64,000 nucleotides of DNA from an uncultured Polaribacter sp. (GTDB lineage: Bacteria > Bacteroidota > Bacteroidia > Flavobacteriales > Flavobacteriaceae): contig NZ_CANMHM010000003.1 in NCBI RefSeq assembly GCF_947497695.1, forward strand, positions 186,001-250,000. The letters are read 5' to 3'. The position numbers and the translations under genes are program-made. Below are positions 7,920 through 17,285 of this stretch, piece by piece. Numbering within the stretch: the first letter of the stretch is position 1; each line of letters starts with the position of its first letter. Under the pieces are notes generated by a model, which saw nothing but the letters and a program-made list of their open reading frames with translations, did no database searches and had not been told where the DNA came from.

Positions 7920-9880
7920 TGGATACATCAAAAATTGAAATATTAGAGCGTGCTTTAAAACGTGAAAAAGCAGCTAGAAAAGCTGCCGAAAAAATTTTAG
8001 AAGATAAATCTAGAGAATTATATACAATATCTCAAGAGTTAAAAGGTCTTTTAGATGAAAAATCATCTACGTTAGAAGGTGTTTTTAAAAACATTAATGA
8101 TGCATATTTGGTCATAGATTTGTCTGCTAATGTTATAGAAATGAACGATGCTGCTAAAGAATTATTTGGTTATAGTATTGATGATGATGATTTTAATATT
8201 AGCAACCTCATTTATAAAGAAGATGCAGAATATGCAGTGAGTGCTTTTGTACAACTTCAAGAAAAAGGTTTTTTTAACAATTATACTACTAGAATTTTTA
8301 CAAAAAATAAAGAAATAAAGTGGGTACAAGTAAATGGTTCTTTAGTTTACGATATAAATAAAAATCCTATTGCTGCACAAGGTATTGTTAGAGATATTAC
8401 AGCTCAAAAAGCAAAAGATGAAAAACTTGTAAAATCTGAAAATAGATTATCATCTTTAATAACAAATTTAGATAGTGGAATTTTATTAGAAGATGCTAAT
8501 AGGAAGATTGTATTGACAAACCCTAATTTCTGTAAATTTTTTAAAATACCAGTTTCTCCAAAATTACTTATTGGTCAAGATAGTACAAACGCAGCAGAAG
8601 AAAGTAAGCACCTCTTTAAAGATCCAACTTCTTTTGTAAATAGAATTAATGAAATTTTAAAAAATAAACAACAAGTTTTAGGAGACGAGCTTACTTTAAT
8701 TGATGGTACTATTTTAGAAAGAGATTTTATACCAATTTTAGAAAACGGTAGGTATACAGGTCATTTATGGTCTTATAAAAACGTGACTTTAAGAAGACAA
8801 TATAGAAGAAGTTTAGAAAATCAAAAGCAAAAATATAGTAATATTATTGCCAACATGAACCTTGGTTTAATGGAAGTTGATACGAATGATAAAATTTTAA
8901 TGATAAACCAAAGTTTTTCTGAAATGTCTGGTTATAAAGCAGAAGAACTTTTAGGTAAAATAGGTAGTGAGGTTTTTCTTTTTAAAAATGATGAAGAAAT
9001 TATAAAAGATGAAAATACTAAAAGGTTAAAAGGTAGCTCTAATTCTTACGAGATAAAAGTAAAAAATAAACAAGGAAAAATTAGAGAATGGTTGGTAAGT
9101 GGTGCACCTAATTATGACTTAAAAGGAGCTATTATTGGCTCTATAGGCATACACTTAGATATTACAGAATTTAAAAAATTACAACTACAAAAAGAAAGTA
9201 TTTTAAAAGAATTAGAAAAAAGAAACAAAGAATTACATGAATATGCACATATTGTTTCTCATGATTTAAAATCGCCTTTAAGAAGCATTGATGCTTTGGT
9301 TAATTGGATAAAATTAGATAATGAAGGTAAGTTTGATGATATAACACTTCAAAACTTTGATCTTTTAAACTCTACTTTAGAAACCATGGAAAAACTAATT
9401 TCTGATGTTTTAGAATACTCAAGTGCAGGTACTACCAATAAAGAAGATGAAGATGTAGATTTAAACAAAACAGTAAATGATTTAAAAAGCTTTTTGTTTA
9501 TCCCAGAAAATATAGCTGTTAATGTGCTACAAGAGTTGCCAATTGTAAGAGGCGATAAAACAAAGTTTCAACAATTATTTCAAAATTTTATAAGCAATGC
9601 CATTAAATTTTGTGATAAAGAAATAGGGCTTGTAGAAATAGATTTTGAAGATAAAAATACGTTTTATCAGTTTTCTATAAAAGATAATGGTATTGGTATT
9701 GAAAAAAAATATCATGATAAAATATTCAAAGTATTTCACTCCTTAAATAAAAGAGAAGATTCAACAGGAATTGGATTATCAATTGTAAAAAAAATAATTG
9801 ATTTGCACGAGGGAAATATTTGGTTAGAGAGTGAATTAGGAGAAGGAACCACTTTTTATTTTACCATTAAAAAACACTAA
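7919..9880 (+). CDS. Cytosolic PAS-domain histidine kinase, partner of H-NOX/FIST
   Basis: A 653-residue kinase with no membrane segment. Residues 1-50 form a charged coiled coil (IEILERALKREKAARKAAEK) of the kind I know from kinases next to H-NOX and FIST genes. Three PAS-like domains follow (about 52-162, 175-290, 300-418). The HisKA H-box is YAHIVSHDLKSPLRS with phospho-acceptor H448. The HATPase domain shows the N-box FQNFISNAIKF, G1 DNGIGI and G2 TGIGLSIVKK. There is no receiver, so phosphate must go to a separate protein: the receiver at 6964, the Hpt or the LytTR regulator. Its ATG overlaps the H-NOX stop and its stop abuts the FIST start. Confidence 0.92.
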   Translation: MDTSKIEILERALKREKAARKAAEKILEDKSRELYTISQELKGLLDEKSSTLEGVFKNINDAYLVIDLSANVIEMNDAAKELFGYSIDDDDFNISNLIYKEDAEYAVSAFVQLQEKGFFNNYTTRIFTKNKEIKWVQVNGSLVYDINKNPIAAQGIVRDITAQKAKDEKLVKSENRLSSLITNLDSGILLEDANRKIVLTNPNFCKFFKIPVSPKLLIGQDSTNAAEESKHLFKDPTSFVNRINEILKNKQQVLGDELTLIDGTILERDFIPILENGRYTGHLWSYKNVTLRRQYRRSLENQKQKYSNIIANMNLGLMEVDTNDKILMINQSFSEMSGYKAEELLGKIGSEVFLFKNDEEIIKDENTKRLKGSSNSYEIKVKNKQGKIREWLVSGAPNYDLKGAIIGSIGIHLDITEFKKLQLQKESILKELEKRNKELHEYAHIVSHDLKSPLRSIDALVNWIKLDNEGKFDDITLQNFDLLNSTLETMEKLISDVLEYSSAGTTNKEDEDVDLNKTVNDLKSFLFIPENIAVNVLQELPIVRGDKTKFQQLFQNFISNAIKFCDKEIGLVEIDFEDKNTFYQFSIKDNGIGIEKKYHDKIFKVFHSLNKREDSTGIGLSIVKKIIDLHEGNIWLESELGEGTTFYFTIKKH

Positions 9881-11026
9881 ATGAAAACTATACAACTTAA
9901 AAAGCATAAAAATACTGATTGGGAATATTTATCAGAAAAAATAAATTTAATAGCACCATTAGTGCTGGTTTTTGGAAATCGTTTTTTATTAGAAGAAGAT
10001 ACTATTTTAGATGAAATAAGAAACATCTTTAAAGACGGACATATTGTTTTTGGTTCTGCTTGTGGTGATATTTCTTCAGAATCTATTGATGATGAAACGG
10101 TAACAATTACTGCAATAGAATTCGAAAAAAGTACATTTATAATTAAAACAGCAAACGTTTTAAATAACCATTCAAATACTAAAATTGATAGTTTTAAAAT
10201 AGGAGAAAATTTAATTAATCAGTTACCACAAGAAGGACTAAAACATGTTTTTGTACTCTCTGAAGGAAGTTTTATAAACGGTAGCCAATTAACTAAAGGT
10301 ATGAATGCTGCCACAAATGATAATTTGTTAATTACTGGTGCTTTGTGTGGAGATGATGCACGATTTGAAAAGACGGTTTCTTCTTATAATGAGCTTCCAA
10401 AACCGGGAGAAATGGTTGCCATTGGTTTGTATGGAGAAACTTTAGAAGTTACATTTTCTATTAATGGAGGTTGGACTCCTTTTGGTCCTGAAAGAATAGT
10501 TACAAAATCTAAAGGAAACATTTTATATGAGTTAGATAATTTACCTGCATTAGATTTATATAAAAAATATTTAGGTAAAAAATCTGAAGAATTACCTGGA
10601 GCAGCACTTTTATATCCATTAAATGTAAAATCTAATGATGGAAACAATACAATTGTTAGAACTATTTTAAATATTGATGAAACAGAAAATTCGATGATTT
10701 TGGCTGGAGATATTTTTGAAAATTCTAAAGTACAATTAATGATGACCAATGTAGATAATATTGTAAATGCAGCAGAAAAAGCAGCAATTAATGCATCAGA
10801 ATTTAGAAAAAAGAAACCCCAATTAGCCATTTTAGTAAGTTGTATTGGTAGAAAGTTGGTTTTAGACCAAAGAGTAGAAGAAGAGGTAGAAGAAGTTATG
10901 GAAGTAATAGGAAATAAGACTACAATTACCGGTTTATATTCTTATGGAGAAATTGCTCCTTTTATTGGCGAAAGTAGTTGTCAATTGCACAACCAAACAA
11001 TGACCATTACATTAATTAGCGAATAA
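9881..11026 (+). CDS. FIST-domain sensor protein, NosP-like
   Basis: A 381-residue soluble protein made of FIST_N (about residues 28-215) and FIST_C (about 225-365). The FIST_C end is clear: GLYSYGEIAPF followed by CQLHNQTMTITLISE. FIST proteins sense small ligands; one branch, NosP, binds haem and NO and regulates an adjacent kinase. Haem ligation cannot be proved by eye, so NosP identity is an inference from context: it sits between two histidine kinases in an operon that already has an H-NOX. The start codon directly follows the upstream stop and its TAA shares an A with the next ATG, pointing to translational coupling. Confidence 0.88.
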   Translation: MKTIQLKKHKNTDWEYLSEKINLIAPLVLVFGNRFLLEEDTILDEIRNIFKDGHIVFGSACGDISSESIDDETVTITAIEFEKSTFIIKTANVLNNHSNTKIDSFKIGENLINQLPQEGLKHVFVLSEGSFINGSQLTKGMNAATNDNLLITGALCGDDARFEKTVSSYNELPKPGEMVAIGLYGETLEVTFSINGGWTPFGPERIVTKSKGNILYELDNLPALDLYKKYLGKKSEELPGAALLYPLNVKSNDGNNTIVRTILNIDETENSMILAGDIFENSKVQLMMTNVDNIVNAAEKAAINASEFRKKKPQLAILVSCIGRKLVLDQRVEEEVEEVMEVIGNKTTITGLYSYGEIAPFIGESSCQLHNQTMTITLISE

Positions 11027-12069
11027 TGAACTCTCTTTTAAAAAGACAAATAAGAAAGTTTTTACCCAAAGAACTGCAATCTAATGAAGAATTAAAAGAA
11101 TTCTTAGAAGCAATTGATGGTTCTTATACCGTTTCTGACGAGCAATTTGCAATGCTACAAAGAGCAACTACTATTAGTTCTGAAGAACTTTTTGAAGCCA
11201 ATAAAAAATTACAAAAAGAAACAACAGCTCAAAAAAAAATAATTCATAAATTAGAAGGTGTTATTGATAAATTACAATTTTATGATTTAAAAAATGACAG
11301 ACCTAAGGAAAGTAAAGATTCTTTAAAATTGGTTGATTTTATTGATAACCAAACAAATGAAATTATAAAAATAAATCAGCAAAAAGATATATTGTTAAAA
11401 AGTTTAGAGCAACAGAATAGAGAATTGAATGATTATGCACAAATGGTTTCTCATGATTTAAAATCGCCCTTACAAAGTATTGATGCACTAACATCTTGGG
11501 TTTTGCAAGACTATTCAAGTATTTTAGACAGTGCAGGAAAAGAAAATCTACAGTTAATTAGAGAAAATGTAGAAAAAATGGATACTTTGGTAAAAGGTAT
11601 TTTACAATATTCTACCATTGGTAAATTTGAAAAAGAAGTATACAATGTAAATATCGATTCTTTGGTGTCAGAAATTTTAATTCATAGACAAAAATCAAAT
11701 ACCATTACTGTTAACATTCCTAATAAATTACCCACAATAAAAGGAAATCGTTTTAGATTAGAACAATTGTTTACACATTTAATAGACAATGCAATAAAAT
11801 TTAACAAAAAAGAAGTTATTACTATCGAAATTGGTTTTAAAGAAGATCATGATTTTTGGAATTTCTTCATAAAAGACAATGGAAATGGGATTGCTGAAAA
11901 ATATTTTGATAAAATATTTGTAGCTTTTCAAAAAATAGAAGACGATTTTAAGTCTAGTGGTATAGGTTTATCAATAGTAAAAAAAATAATTGAAGTCTGT
12001 AAAGGAAAAATTTACGTAGAATCTATACCAGATGTTGGTTCTACTTTTTATTTTAGCATAAAAAAATAA
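11026..12069 (+). CDS. Cytosolic histidine kinase without PAS domain, FIST-associated
   Basis: A 347-residue kinase with no membrane helix. Residues 1-65 (LLKRQIRKFLPKEL through TISSEELFEANKKL) form the helical leader often seen on kinases linked to FIST proteins; coiled coil continues to about 130. The H-box is YAQMVSHDLKSPLQS with H143; the ATPase domain has N-box FTHLIDNAIKF, DNGNGI and SGIGLSIVKK. Its catalytic half closely resembles that of the kinase at 7919 and is probably a paralogue. No sensor domain is visible, so input likely comes from the FIST protein whose gene overlaps it by 1 nt. Confidence 0.9.
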   Translation: MNSLLKRQIRKFLPKELQSNEELKEFLEAIDGSYTVSDEQFAMLQRATTISSEELFEANKKLQKETTAQKKIIHKLEGVIDKLQFYDLKNDRPKESKDSLKLVDFIDNQTNEIIKINQQKDILLKSLEQQNRELNDYAQMVSHDLKSPLQSIDALTSWVLQDYSSILDSAGKENLQLIRENVEKMDTLVKGILQYSTIGKFEKEVYNVNIDSLVSEILIHRQKSNTITVNIPNKLPTIKGNRFRLEQLFTHLIDNAIKFNKKEVITIEIGFKEDHDFWNFFIKDNGNGIAEKYFDKIFVAFQKIEDDFKSSGIGLSIVKKIIEVCKGKIYVESIPDVGSTFYFSIKK

Positions 12070-12070
12070 T

Positions 12071-12388
12071 ATGGAACAGCCCAACTTAGAATATATAAAT
12101 CAATTAGCTAGAGGAAACGAATCTATTAAAAATGAGCTGATAGATGTTATTAAAACAGAGTTTCCAGAAGAAAAACAAGAATATTTAGAAAGCTTTCAAA
12201 AACAAGAATATAAAAAAATAGAAGAAAATGTTCATAGACTTAAGCATAAAATTAGTATTTTGGGACTTGAAAAAAGTTATGAAATTGCTAATAAGTATGA
12301 GCATAATCTAAGAGAATCTTCTATAGAAGGTGCTAAAGAATTTGATGATATACTACAAGTAATTTCTGCATATATAGAAACTATTTAA
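12071..12388 (+). CDS. Histidine phosphotransfer (Hpt) protein
   Basis: A 105-residue all-helical protein. The Hpt signature is at 54-65, VHRLKHKISILG, matching the family pattern HxLKG with H55 as the likely phospho-histidine (Gly is replaced by His at 59). It lies 1 bp after the second kinase and 5 bp before the LytTR regulator, the position expected for a relay protein between kinases and output regulator. Small size and lack of other domains fit a free-standing shuttle. Confidence 0.82.
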   Translation: MEQPNLEYINQLARGNESIKNELIDVIKTEFPEEKQEYLESFQKQEYKKIEENVHRLKHKISILGLEKSYEIANKYEHNLRESSIEGAKEFDDILQVISAYIETI

Positions 12389-12393
12389 GTATT

Positions 12394-13104
12394 ATGAACT
12401 GTATTATTATTGATGATGAAAAAATGGCAAGAGTTATTTTAAAAACTCTTTGTGATGAAGTGAACTCTTTAAATGTTGTTGATCAGTTTTCTAATGCCAT
12501 GCAAGCCATTAAATTTTTAAACTCTAATGAGGTAGATCTTATTTTCTTAGACATTCATATGCCAGATTTTAATGGTTTAGATTTTATACAAACCCTTAAA
12601 AATCCGCCTAAAATTATTTTAACAACATCAGATCCAAAATTTGCAATAGAAGCTTTTGAATACGATTTTATTGTAGATTATCTTTTAAAACCATTAGAGT
12701 TAAACAGGTTTAAAAAAGCTATTGTAAAAGCAGAAAAAAAGGAAATTTCATCATCAGAAATAGTTAAAGAAGCTCCAAAAACAAAAGATATTGATAACGA
12801 TTTTTATGTAAATATAGACAGACGTTTAATTAAAATAGATTTACCAAGTATCTATTTAATTGAAGCTAAAGGAGACTATATTAAAATAAAAACAGACGAT
12901 AAAGAGTATACAGTACATTCTACATTAAAGAAAATAGAAGACAAATTACCAGCATCTTTATTTCTTAAAATTCATAGATCTTATATCATCAATATTAAAA
13001 AAATTATTGATATAGAAGACAATAGTGTTCTTATAAAAAAGGATGTAATACCTGTTAGCAGATCTAAAAGACCCGAGTTAATGAAAAGATTAGATTTGCT
13101 CTAA
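12394..13104 (+). CDS. LytTR-family response regulator
   Basis: A 236-residue regulator: receiver (residues 1-115, acidic pair D7-D8, phosphoacceptor D53 in FLDIHMP, K99 in LLKPLE) and a LytTR DNA-binding domain (about 137-232) showing YLIEAKGDYIKI, HSTLKKIEDKL and FLKIHRSYIIN. LytTR proteins such as AlgR and AgrA bind tandem nine-base half-sites spaced about two helical turns apart and often control biofilm or virulence genes. It closes the sensor operon and its stop codon is 3 bp from the first member of a set of 21-bp-spaced repeats found before five transcription units here. Confidence 0.93.
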   Translation: MNCIIIDDEKMARVILKTLCDEVNSLNVVDQFSNAMQAIKFLNSNEVDLIFLDIHMPDFNGLDFIQTLKNPPKIILTTSDPKFAIEAFEYDFIVDYLLKPLELNRFKKAIVKAEKKEISSSEIVKEAPKTKDIDNDFYVNIDRRLIKIDLPSIYLIEAKGDYIKIKTDDKEYTVHSTLKKIEDKLPASLFLKIHRSYIINIKKIIDIEDNSVLIKKDVIPVSRSKRPELMKRLDLL

Positions 13105-13106
13105 AT

Positions 13107-13136
13107 CTATTCATCTAAACATCTCTTACATTTGGT
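13107..13136 (+). promoter_or_regulatory. Putative LytTR-type operator before the T9SS cargo gene
   Basis: CTATTCATC (13107, flank TAAACA) and ACATTTGGT (13128) are 21 bp apart; the second starts 62 bp before the -7 box at 13190 and the first 83 bp before. The first element differs by one base from the nine-base element before the genes at 19073 and 26274. Confidence 0.45.
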
Positions 13137-13189
13137 CTTTAGTTAAAATGTAAAGAACTAAAATTAAATTTTAAGGTTTCTTAAACCTC

Positions 13190-13197
13190 TAATTTTG
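13190..13197 (+). promoter_or_regulatory. -7 box of the T9SS cargo gene
   Basis: TAATTTTG is a perfect TAnnTTTG box, 18 bp before the ATG at 13216. It swallows the alternative TTG start at 13195 and so rules that start out. Confidence 0.65.
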
Positions 13198-13215
13198 TGG
13201 TATATATATTATGCC

Positions 13216-15087
13216 ATGAAAAAAATATTTCTTGTTTTATTCACAACAGCCATCACATCCTTACAATTAAATTCTTATAATTTTCCTATAGAATTTGCTA
13301 GTGATGATACAGTGAAATTTAGAAAACCAAATTGTGATGTAATTTCCTTGGATAACCTAAAAACGGCTAATAAATCTTTATCAAACTATTACCCAAATCA
13401 CATTATGTTTGGTTATGATACAGATAACTTTGCTTATCATAGTAATTTAAAAAGTAACGACTCTTTAGCAGATTTAAAAAAGAAAGTAAGTTATAGTAGA
13501 AAAAAAATAGGCAATCAAAATTTTAATATTCCTGGATTAAAAAAAAATATCACATCTAAATCTTTAATAGACTTTCTTCCAGAAACAGGGATGTATAAAA
13601 CAGTAATTGCCAAAGTATCTAGCCCCAAAAATTTGTTTGAAATTCCCTCTATATCAGAAGTTTTTTCTATCGATTATTATACTGAAAATAAAATAGTATC
13701 GTCTTTATTTGCCTCTAAAACAATAGGTAAAATTCACGATCATTCTAAAGTAATTTTAAATCGATTAAATAACTCAAGTTTAGAGGATATTAGTAAAGTG
13801 AAAATTAGAGGACATCAAATTATAAGTTCAAAAATTAAAAGAGCTACTGGTATAATAGAATATACCTTAGGTTTTGCTATTAAAATGGATGCAGCAGAAA
13901 ACAAGTTATTCAGTTTTTGGGACATCGATCAATATCCTGCAGGGAATTATCAAAATTATCAAATTTGGGGCAGTTCATTTTCGCAAGTATTTGCTATTGC
14001 AAACTATATTATAGACAAACATACCATAGAAAATGGTTTAAAAAGTACAGTTATTGATAACGTTTTACCAAATGTTTTTGTAAAATCTGGTAGTTACTCA
14101 AATGGGGTTGTTTATTTAAATCTTGTAAATAAAATAAACGAAAAATCAGTAGATTTTGTTGGTAATATTGCAGAAACTGAGGTTTCTAAACATAGAAAAG
14201 TTACCAATACTTTTGCGCTTTCTGGAGATTATAATGAAGTTTTAACGATAGAAACTGGTGTTTTGTTTGATATTGGTTTTTCTTTAAAAACAGCTTCTAC
14301 AGAACAAAAAGATGCCTTGTATTTAGCAGATGGTCCTTGGGGTTTAGATTATTTAAAAGAATTTGCAACAGTTTCTAATTTTGATGTAAATACTTCTGAA
14401 AGAACCTATAAAGAAGATTTTTATGAAGTTGATAGAAATGTTGCAGCAATAGGTGAAGTAAAAGGAAACATCAATTTATTTAGACATCTTTTACCAGGAG
14501 ATCAAACTTTAGAGGTTACAGATTACGAGTTTTTAAACTTTAATATCACAAATAATGAAACTGTAGAAATTGTAATTATGCAAGAAGAAGATAGACCTTG
14601 GGAAAACAGATTGCGTTATACAATTCTACCAAATACCGATGAAAAAAATTACAGCATTCCATTTTCAGAATTTTTAGACGCTAATGGTAACAAAGCAACT
14701 ATCACAAATATTAAAACCATTGTTTTTTCTATCATTGGTGATTATACGTATTACAAACCTTTTACCATTAGTTTAAATGAATTGGCTTTTAAATCTAACA
14801 ATGTTTTAGCAACAGATTCTTTTAGTAAAACAACTTCAAATAAATTAATTAATTATCCAAATCCATTTTCTAACGCTACAACAATTCAATTACCAGAAGC
14901 TTCAGAAAATATTACGATTCAGGTTTTTGATTATATGGGTAGAGTAGTTGATTATAAAAAGTTAAAATCAGATTTAAGTGCTAAAAAAATACAATATAAA
15001 GCACCAAAATTAAAAAGAGGTTTTTACAAATACAGAGTTAAAGACGATAAAGATAAAATGTACAATGGTACTTTTGCTATCAATTAA
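13216..15087 (+). CDS. Secreted protein with T9SS type A sorting domain
   Basis: A 623-residue exported protein. Start chosen at ATG 13216, giving the signal peptide MKKIFLVLFTTAITSLQLNS; an in-frame TTG seven codons upstream lies inside the -7 box. The middle 450 residues are not a family I recognise. Around residues 370-400 a DGPWGLDYLKEFATV stretch precedes beta-rich sequence. The last 75 residues (INYPNPFSNATTIQLPEAS through to FYKYRV) are a type A T9SS sorting domain, so the protein should cross the outer membrane and be anchored or released. It sits directly after the LytTR gene and has the proposed operator, so it may be a matrix or surface protein made together with the polysaccharide. 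Confidence 0.82.
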   Translation: MKKIFLVLFTTAITSLQLNSYNFPIEFASDDTVKFRKPNCDVISLDNLKTANKSLSNYYPNHIMFGYDTDNFAYHSNLKSNDSLADLKKKVSYSRKKIGNQNFNIPGLKKNITSKSLIDFLPETGMYKTVIAKVSSPKNLFEIPSISEVFSIDYYTENKIVSSLFASKTIGKIHDHSKVILNRLNNSSLEDISKVKIRGHQIISSKIKRATGIIEYTLGFAIKMDAAENKLFSFWDIDQYPAGNYQNYQIWGSSFSQVFAIANYIIDKHTIENGLKSTVIDNVLPNVFVKSGSYSNGVVYLNLVNKINEKSVDFVGNIAETEVSKHRKVTNTFALSGDYNEVLTIETGVLFDIGFSLKTASTEQKDALYLADGPWGLDYLKEFATVSNFDVNTSERTYKEDFYEVDRNVAAIGEVKGNINLFRHLLPGDQTLEVTDYEFLNFNITNNETVEIVIMQEEDRPWENRLRYTILPNTDEKNYSIPFSEFLDANGNKATITNIKTIVFSIIGDYTYYKPFTISLNELAFKSNNVLATDSFSKTTSNKLINYPNPFSNATTIQLPEASENITIQVFDYMGRVVDYKKLKSDLSAKKIQYKAPKLKRGFYKYRVKDDKDKMYNGTFAIN

Positions 15088-15111
15088 GTTTTAGTTATAA
15101 ATTATATTACA

Positions 15112-15139
15112 AAAGGCAAAAGTGAAAACTTTTGCCTTT
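15112..15139. terminator. Bidirectional terminator between convergent genes
   Basis: A perfect 12-bp stem (AAAGGCAAAAGT with ACTTTTGCCTTT) and GAAA loop. T runs lie on both sides, so it can serve the gene ending at 15087 and the reverse-strand gene whose stop codon begins at 15140. Confidence 0.85.
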
Positions 15140-17207
15140 ATTTTTTGTAAAAAGGTTTGCTTAGTATAAGCCATTTAAAACGGAATCCAAATTCTGTATA
15201 TGTAAAACCAGTAGAACCTGCAGTTGCAACAGCAGAAGCAATGTTACTTTGCAAGCCATAAAGGTTTATAAGAGCTCTTTCAGAAAATTTGTAGCCAAAT
15301 TTAGCATCAACTCTGTAAGTACTTTGTCCATCGTCATTTTCTATATATTGTAAACCAGTTGCTGCTGTTATCCCATAAAACCATTCTTTATTTTTTGCAG
15401 CAGTTTCATCTTTAATAAGATTTACAAAAACTTCTACAGCATTAAATTTACTTGGACTAAAATAAACAGTTGGCACTTGATTTTTAAAAGAAAGGTTTTG
15501 ATAATTAATACCAGCCTTCATAGAAGGTTTTTTTAAAATGTTATAATATAAGGAGGTAAATAGAAGGTTTCTAGCATTATCATCACTTTGAAAGGTGTAA
15601 TAATACTGTGTAAACCAGCCTAAATTAAAATTTGTACTAACACTATAATTTAAAATAAGATTGTTCTGTACAATTTGCTCGTCTAACAAAGCAGCATTAA
15701 AATTTTGGATATCTCTTTTGTAACCCAGTTCTAAATTTTGTAATTTAAAAGGTTTCATTTGTAAAAAGATATCTGTTAATAATTGCTTGTAATTATTTGT
15801 TTCAGATTCTAAAGATGTAACTCCAAAATTTCCTTTTACAGTTACATTATTTAAAATTTGATAAGAAGCACCCAATGTAAAATTGTTAGTAATCGCTTTT
15901 AAATCTGTAACAGGGTTAGATGTTGTTCTGTAATTATAATTCCCTAAAATTTTAAATTTTGTAGAAAAAGGAATTTCAGTTTTAACATCATAAGCAGTTG
16001 CCTCATTATCTCCATTATCAAAAGAATACGATACTTTAGATTCTAAAACAGGTGTAAAGCTAGCATCTAATTGTTTTATAAAATTGGCGGCATCTTTTTG
16101 ATTTTTATAAAAGGTTAAAGTGTTTTCTGCACTTTGATAAGCACTTTTATAAAAACCAGTAGCTTTTAAGGCATTTGCTTTTCCTAAGTTTCCATCAAAG
16201 GAAGCACTGTCTTTTTTTAAAATTAAATTATAATCTGCAATACTTTTTTTAAAATCGCTTTTATAAATATTTAATGTTGCTCTTAAAGATAAAATCCAAT
16301 TTTCTGGGTTTTTATTTTCTGAAATTAATTGATCAATCTCATTTTTTGCTAGTTTGTATTTTTTATTCCAAATTAAGGCTTGTATGTATCTTTCTTTTGT
16401 TTGTTTTGTTGATAAAGAATCGGTGTTTTTATTTAAAAGTTGTACAGTTTGCTCACTTATTTTTAAAGCCTCTTTATCATTTGCATCTAAATGATAGGCA
16501 AGTGCAATTCCGTTTAAAGAAGTAAATTTGTTTTCTGGTTTTTCCCCTAAAATTTTATAGGTTTCTTTAGCTTTATCTGTTTGATTTGAAATAAGGTATA
16601 AATTTGCTAAATTCAATAATGTTTCTTTATCTTTTTTAAAGTCAATAAAATTTTCTTTTAATATTTCTTCAGCTGCTAAATAATTCTGAGTGTTTACTTT
16701 ATCATTAGCCAAACCCAAACGCATGTATTTTTTAGAAACCAATGCATTGTTGTTACCAGGTAAAACTTCTAATGCTTTGTCTACATAAAGCAACGCTTTT
16801 TCAAACTTTTTTAAATTAGATAAGGTGTTTGCAAAACCCAAAAGAGCAGGGAAACTTTGATTGTTTTCTAGAATTAACTTCTGATAATAACTTTCTGCCT
16901 CTTCATATTGTTTGTTCCATAAAAGAGATTCTGCGTAATTTAATTTTACTTCAAAATCTGTAGGATAATCTTTTAAAAGATTGGTAAATAAGTTAACCGC
17001 TAGTCTAGATTTGCCATTTAAACCTACTGCACGTCCATAACAAAGCCTTGCAGTTTTATTAGTTGGGTACTCTTTTAATACGTTTTTAAAAAAACCTTCT
17101 GCTTGTTTATATTTACCAGTTTCTAAATAGGTAAAACCTTCTTGCATTTCTTGAGAATGGGCGTAAAGGCTTGTAAATAGTGCTAGGAGTACAATTATTT
17201 TTTTCAA
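15138..17207 (-). CDS. TPR protein with C-terminal outer-membrane beta-barrel, PgaA/BcsC-like
   Basis: A 689-residue protein from TTG 17207, chosen because it gives a clean signal peptide (KKIIVLLALFTSLYAHSQ); another TTG at 17243 would add 12 residues. Residues 20-390 hold about ten tetratricopeptide-type helical hairpins (FFKNVLKEYPTNKTARLCYG, AESLLWNKQYEEAESYY, LGFANTLSNLKKFEKALLY and so on). From about 395 the sequence alternates polar and aromatic residues typical of an outer-membrane barrel, ending EFGFRFKWLILSKPFYKK. This is the layout of PgaA, BcsC and AlgK/AlgE, which carry polysaccharide through the periplasm and outer membrane. The neighbouring polysaccharide genes support the same role. 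Sequence identity to those proteins is not evident by eye. Confidence 0.75.
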   Translation of the reverse strand: MKKIIVLLALFTSLYAHSQEMQEGFTYLETGKYKQAEGFFKNVLKEYPTNKTARLCYGRAVGLNGKSRLAVNLFTNLLKDYPTDFEVKLNYAESLLWNKQYEEAESYYQKLILENNQSFPALLGFANTLSNLKKFEKALLYVDKALEVLPGNNNALVSKKYMRLGLANDKVNTQNYLAAEEILKENFIDFKKDKETLLNLANLYLISNQTDKAKETYKILGEKPENKFTSLNGIALAYHLDANDKEALKISEQTVQLLNKNTDSLSTKQTKERYIQALIWNKKYKLAKNEIDQLISENKNPENWILSLRATLNIYKSDFKKSIADYNLILKKDSASFDGNLGKANALKATGFYKSAYQSAENTLTFYKNQKDAANFIKQLDASFTPVLESKVSYSFDNGDNEATAYDVKTEIPFSTKFKILGNYNYRTTSNPVTDLKAITNNFTLGASYQILNNVTVKGNFGVTSLESETNNYKQLLTDIFLQMKPFKLQNLELGYKRDIQNFNAALLDEQIVQNNLILNYSVSTNFNLGWFTQYYYTFQSDDNARNLLFTSLYYNILKKPSMKAGINYQNLSFKNQVPTVYFSPSKFNAVEVFVNLIKDETAAKNKEWFYGITAATGLQYIENDDGQSTYRVDAKFGYKFSERALINLYGLQSNIASAVATAGSTGFTYTEFGFRFKWLILSKPFYKK

Positions 17208-17285
17208 TTTCTGTATCTTTTTTATAAGCTGCAAGTTAAGCAATAGCTTTTAATCATTGACTTTAATTTGGTTGTTTTTCTTAGG

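Noticed and set aside
9881..11026. Naming the FIST protein NosP outright
   Set aside because: FIST domains sense several ligands and haem-ligating residues cannot be assigned by eye, so only NosP-like is claimed.
13170..13188. Small inverted repeat AGGTTT/AAACCT before the T9SS cargo gene as a terminator for the sensor operon
   Set aside because: The stem is only six base pairs with a three-base loop and no T run; it overlaps the promoter region of the next gene.
13195..13215. TTG start adding seven residues to the T9SS cargo protein
   Set aside because: The TTG lies inside a perfect TAnnTTTG -7 box, so it would be upstream of the transcript; ATG 13216 gives a clean signal peptide.
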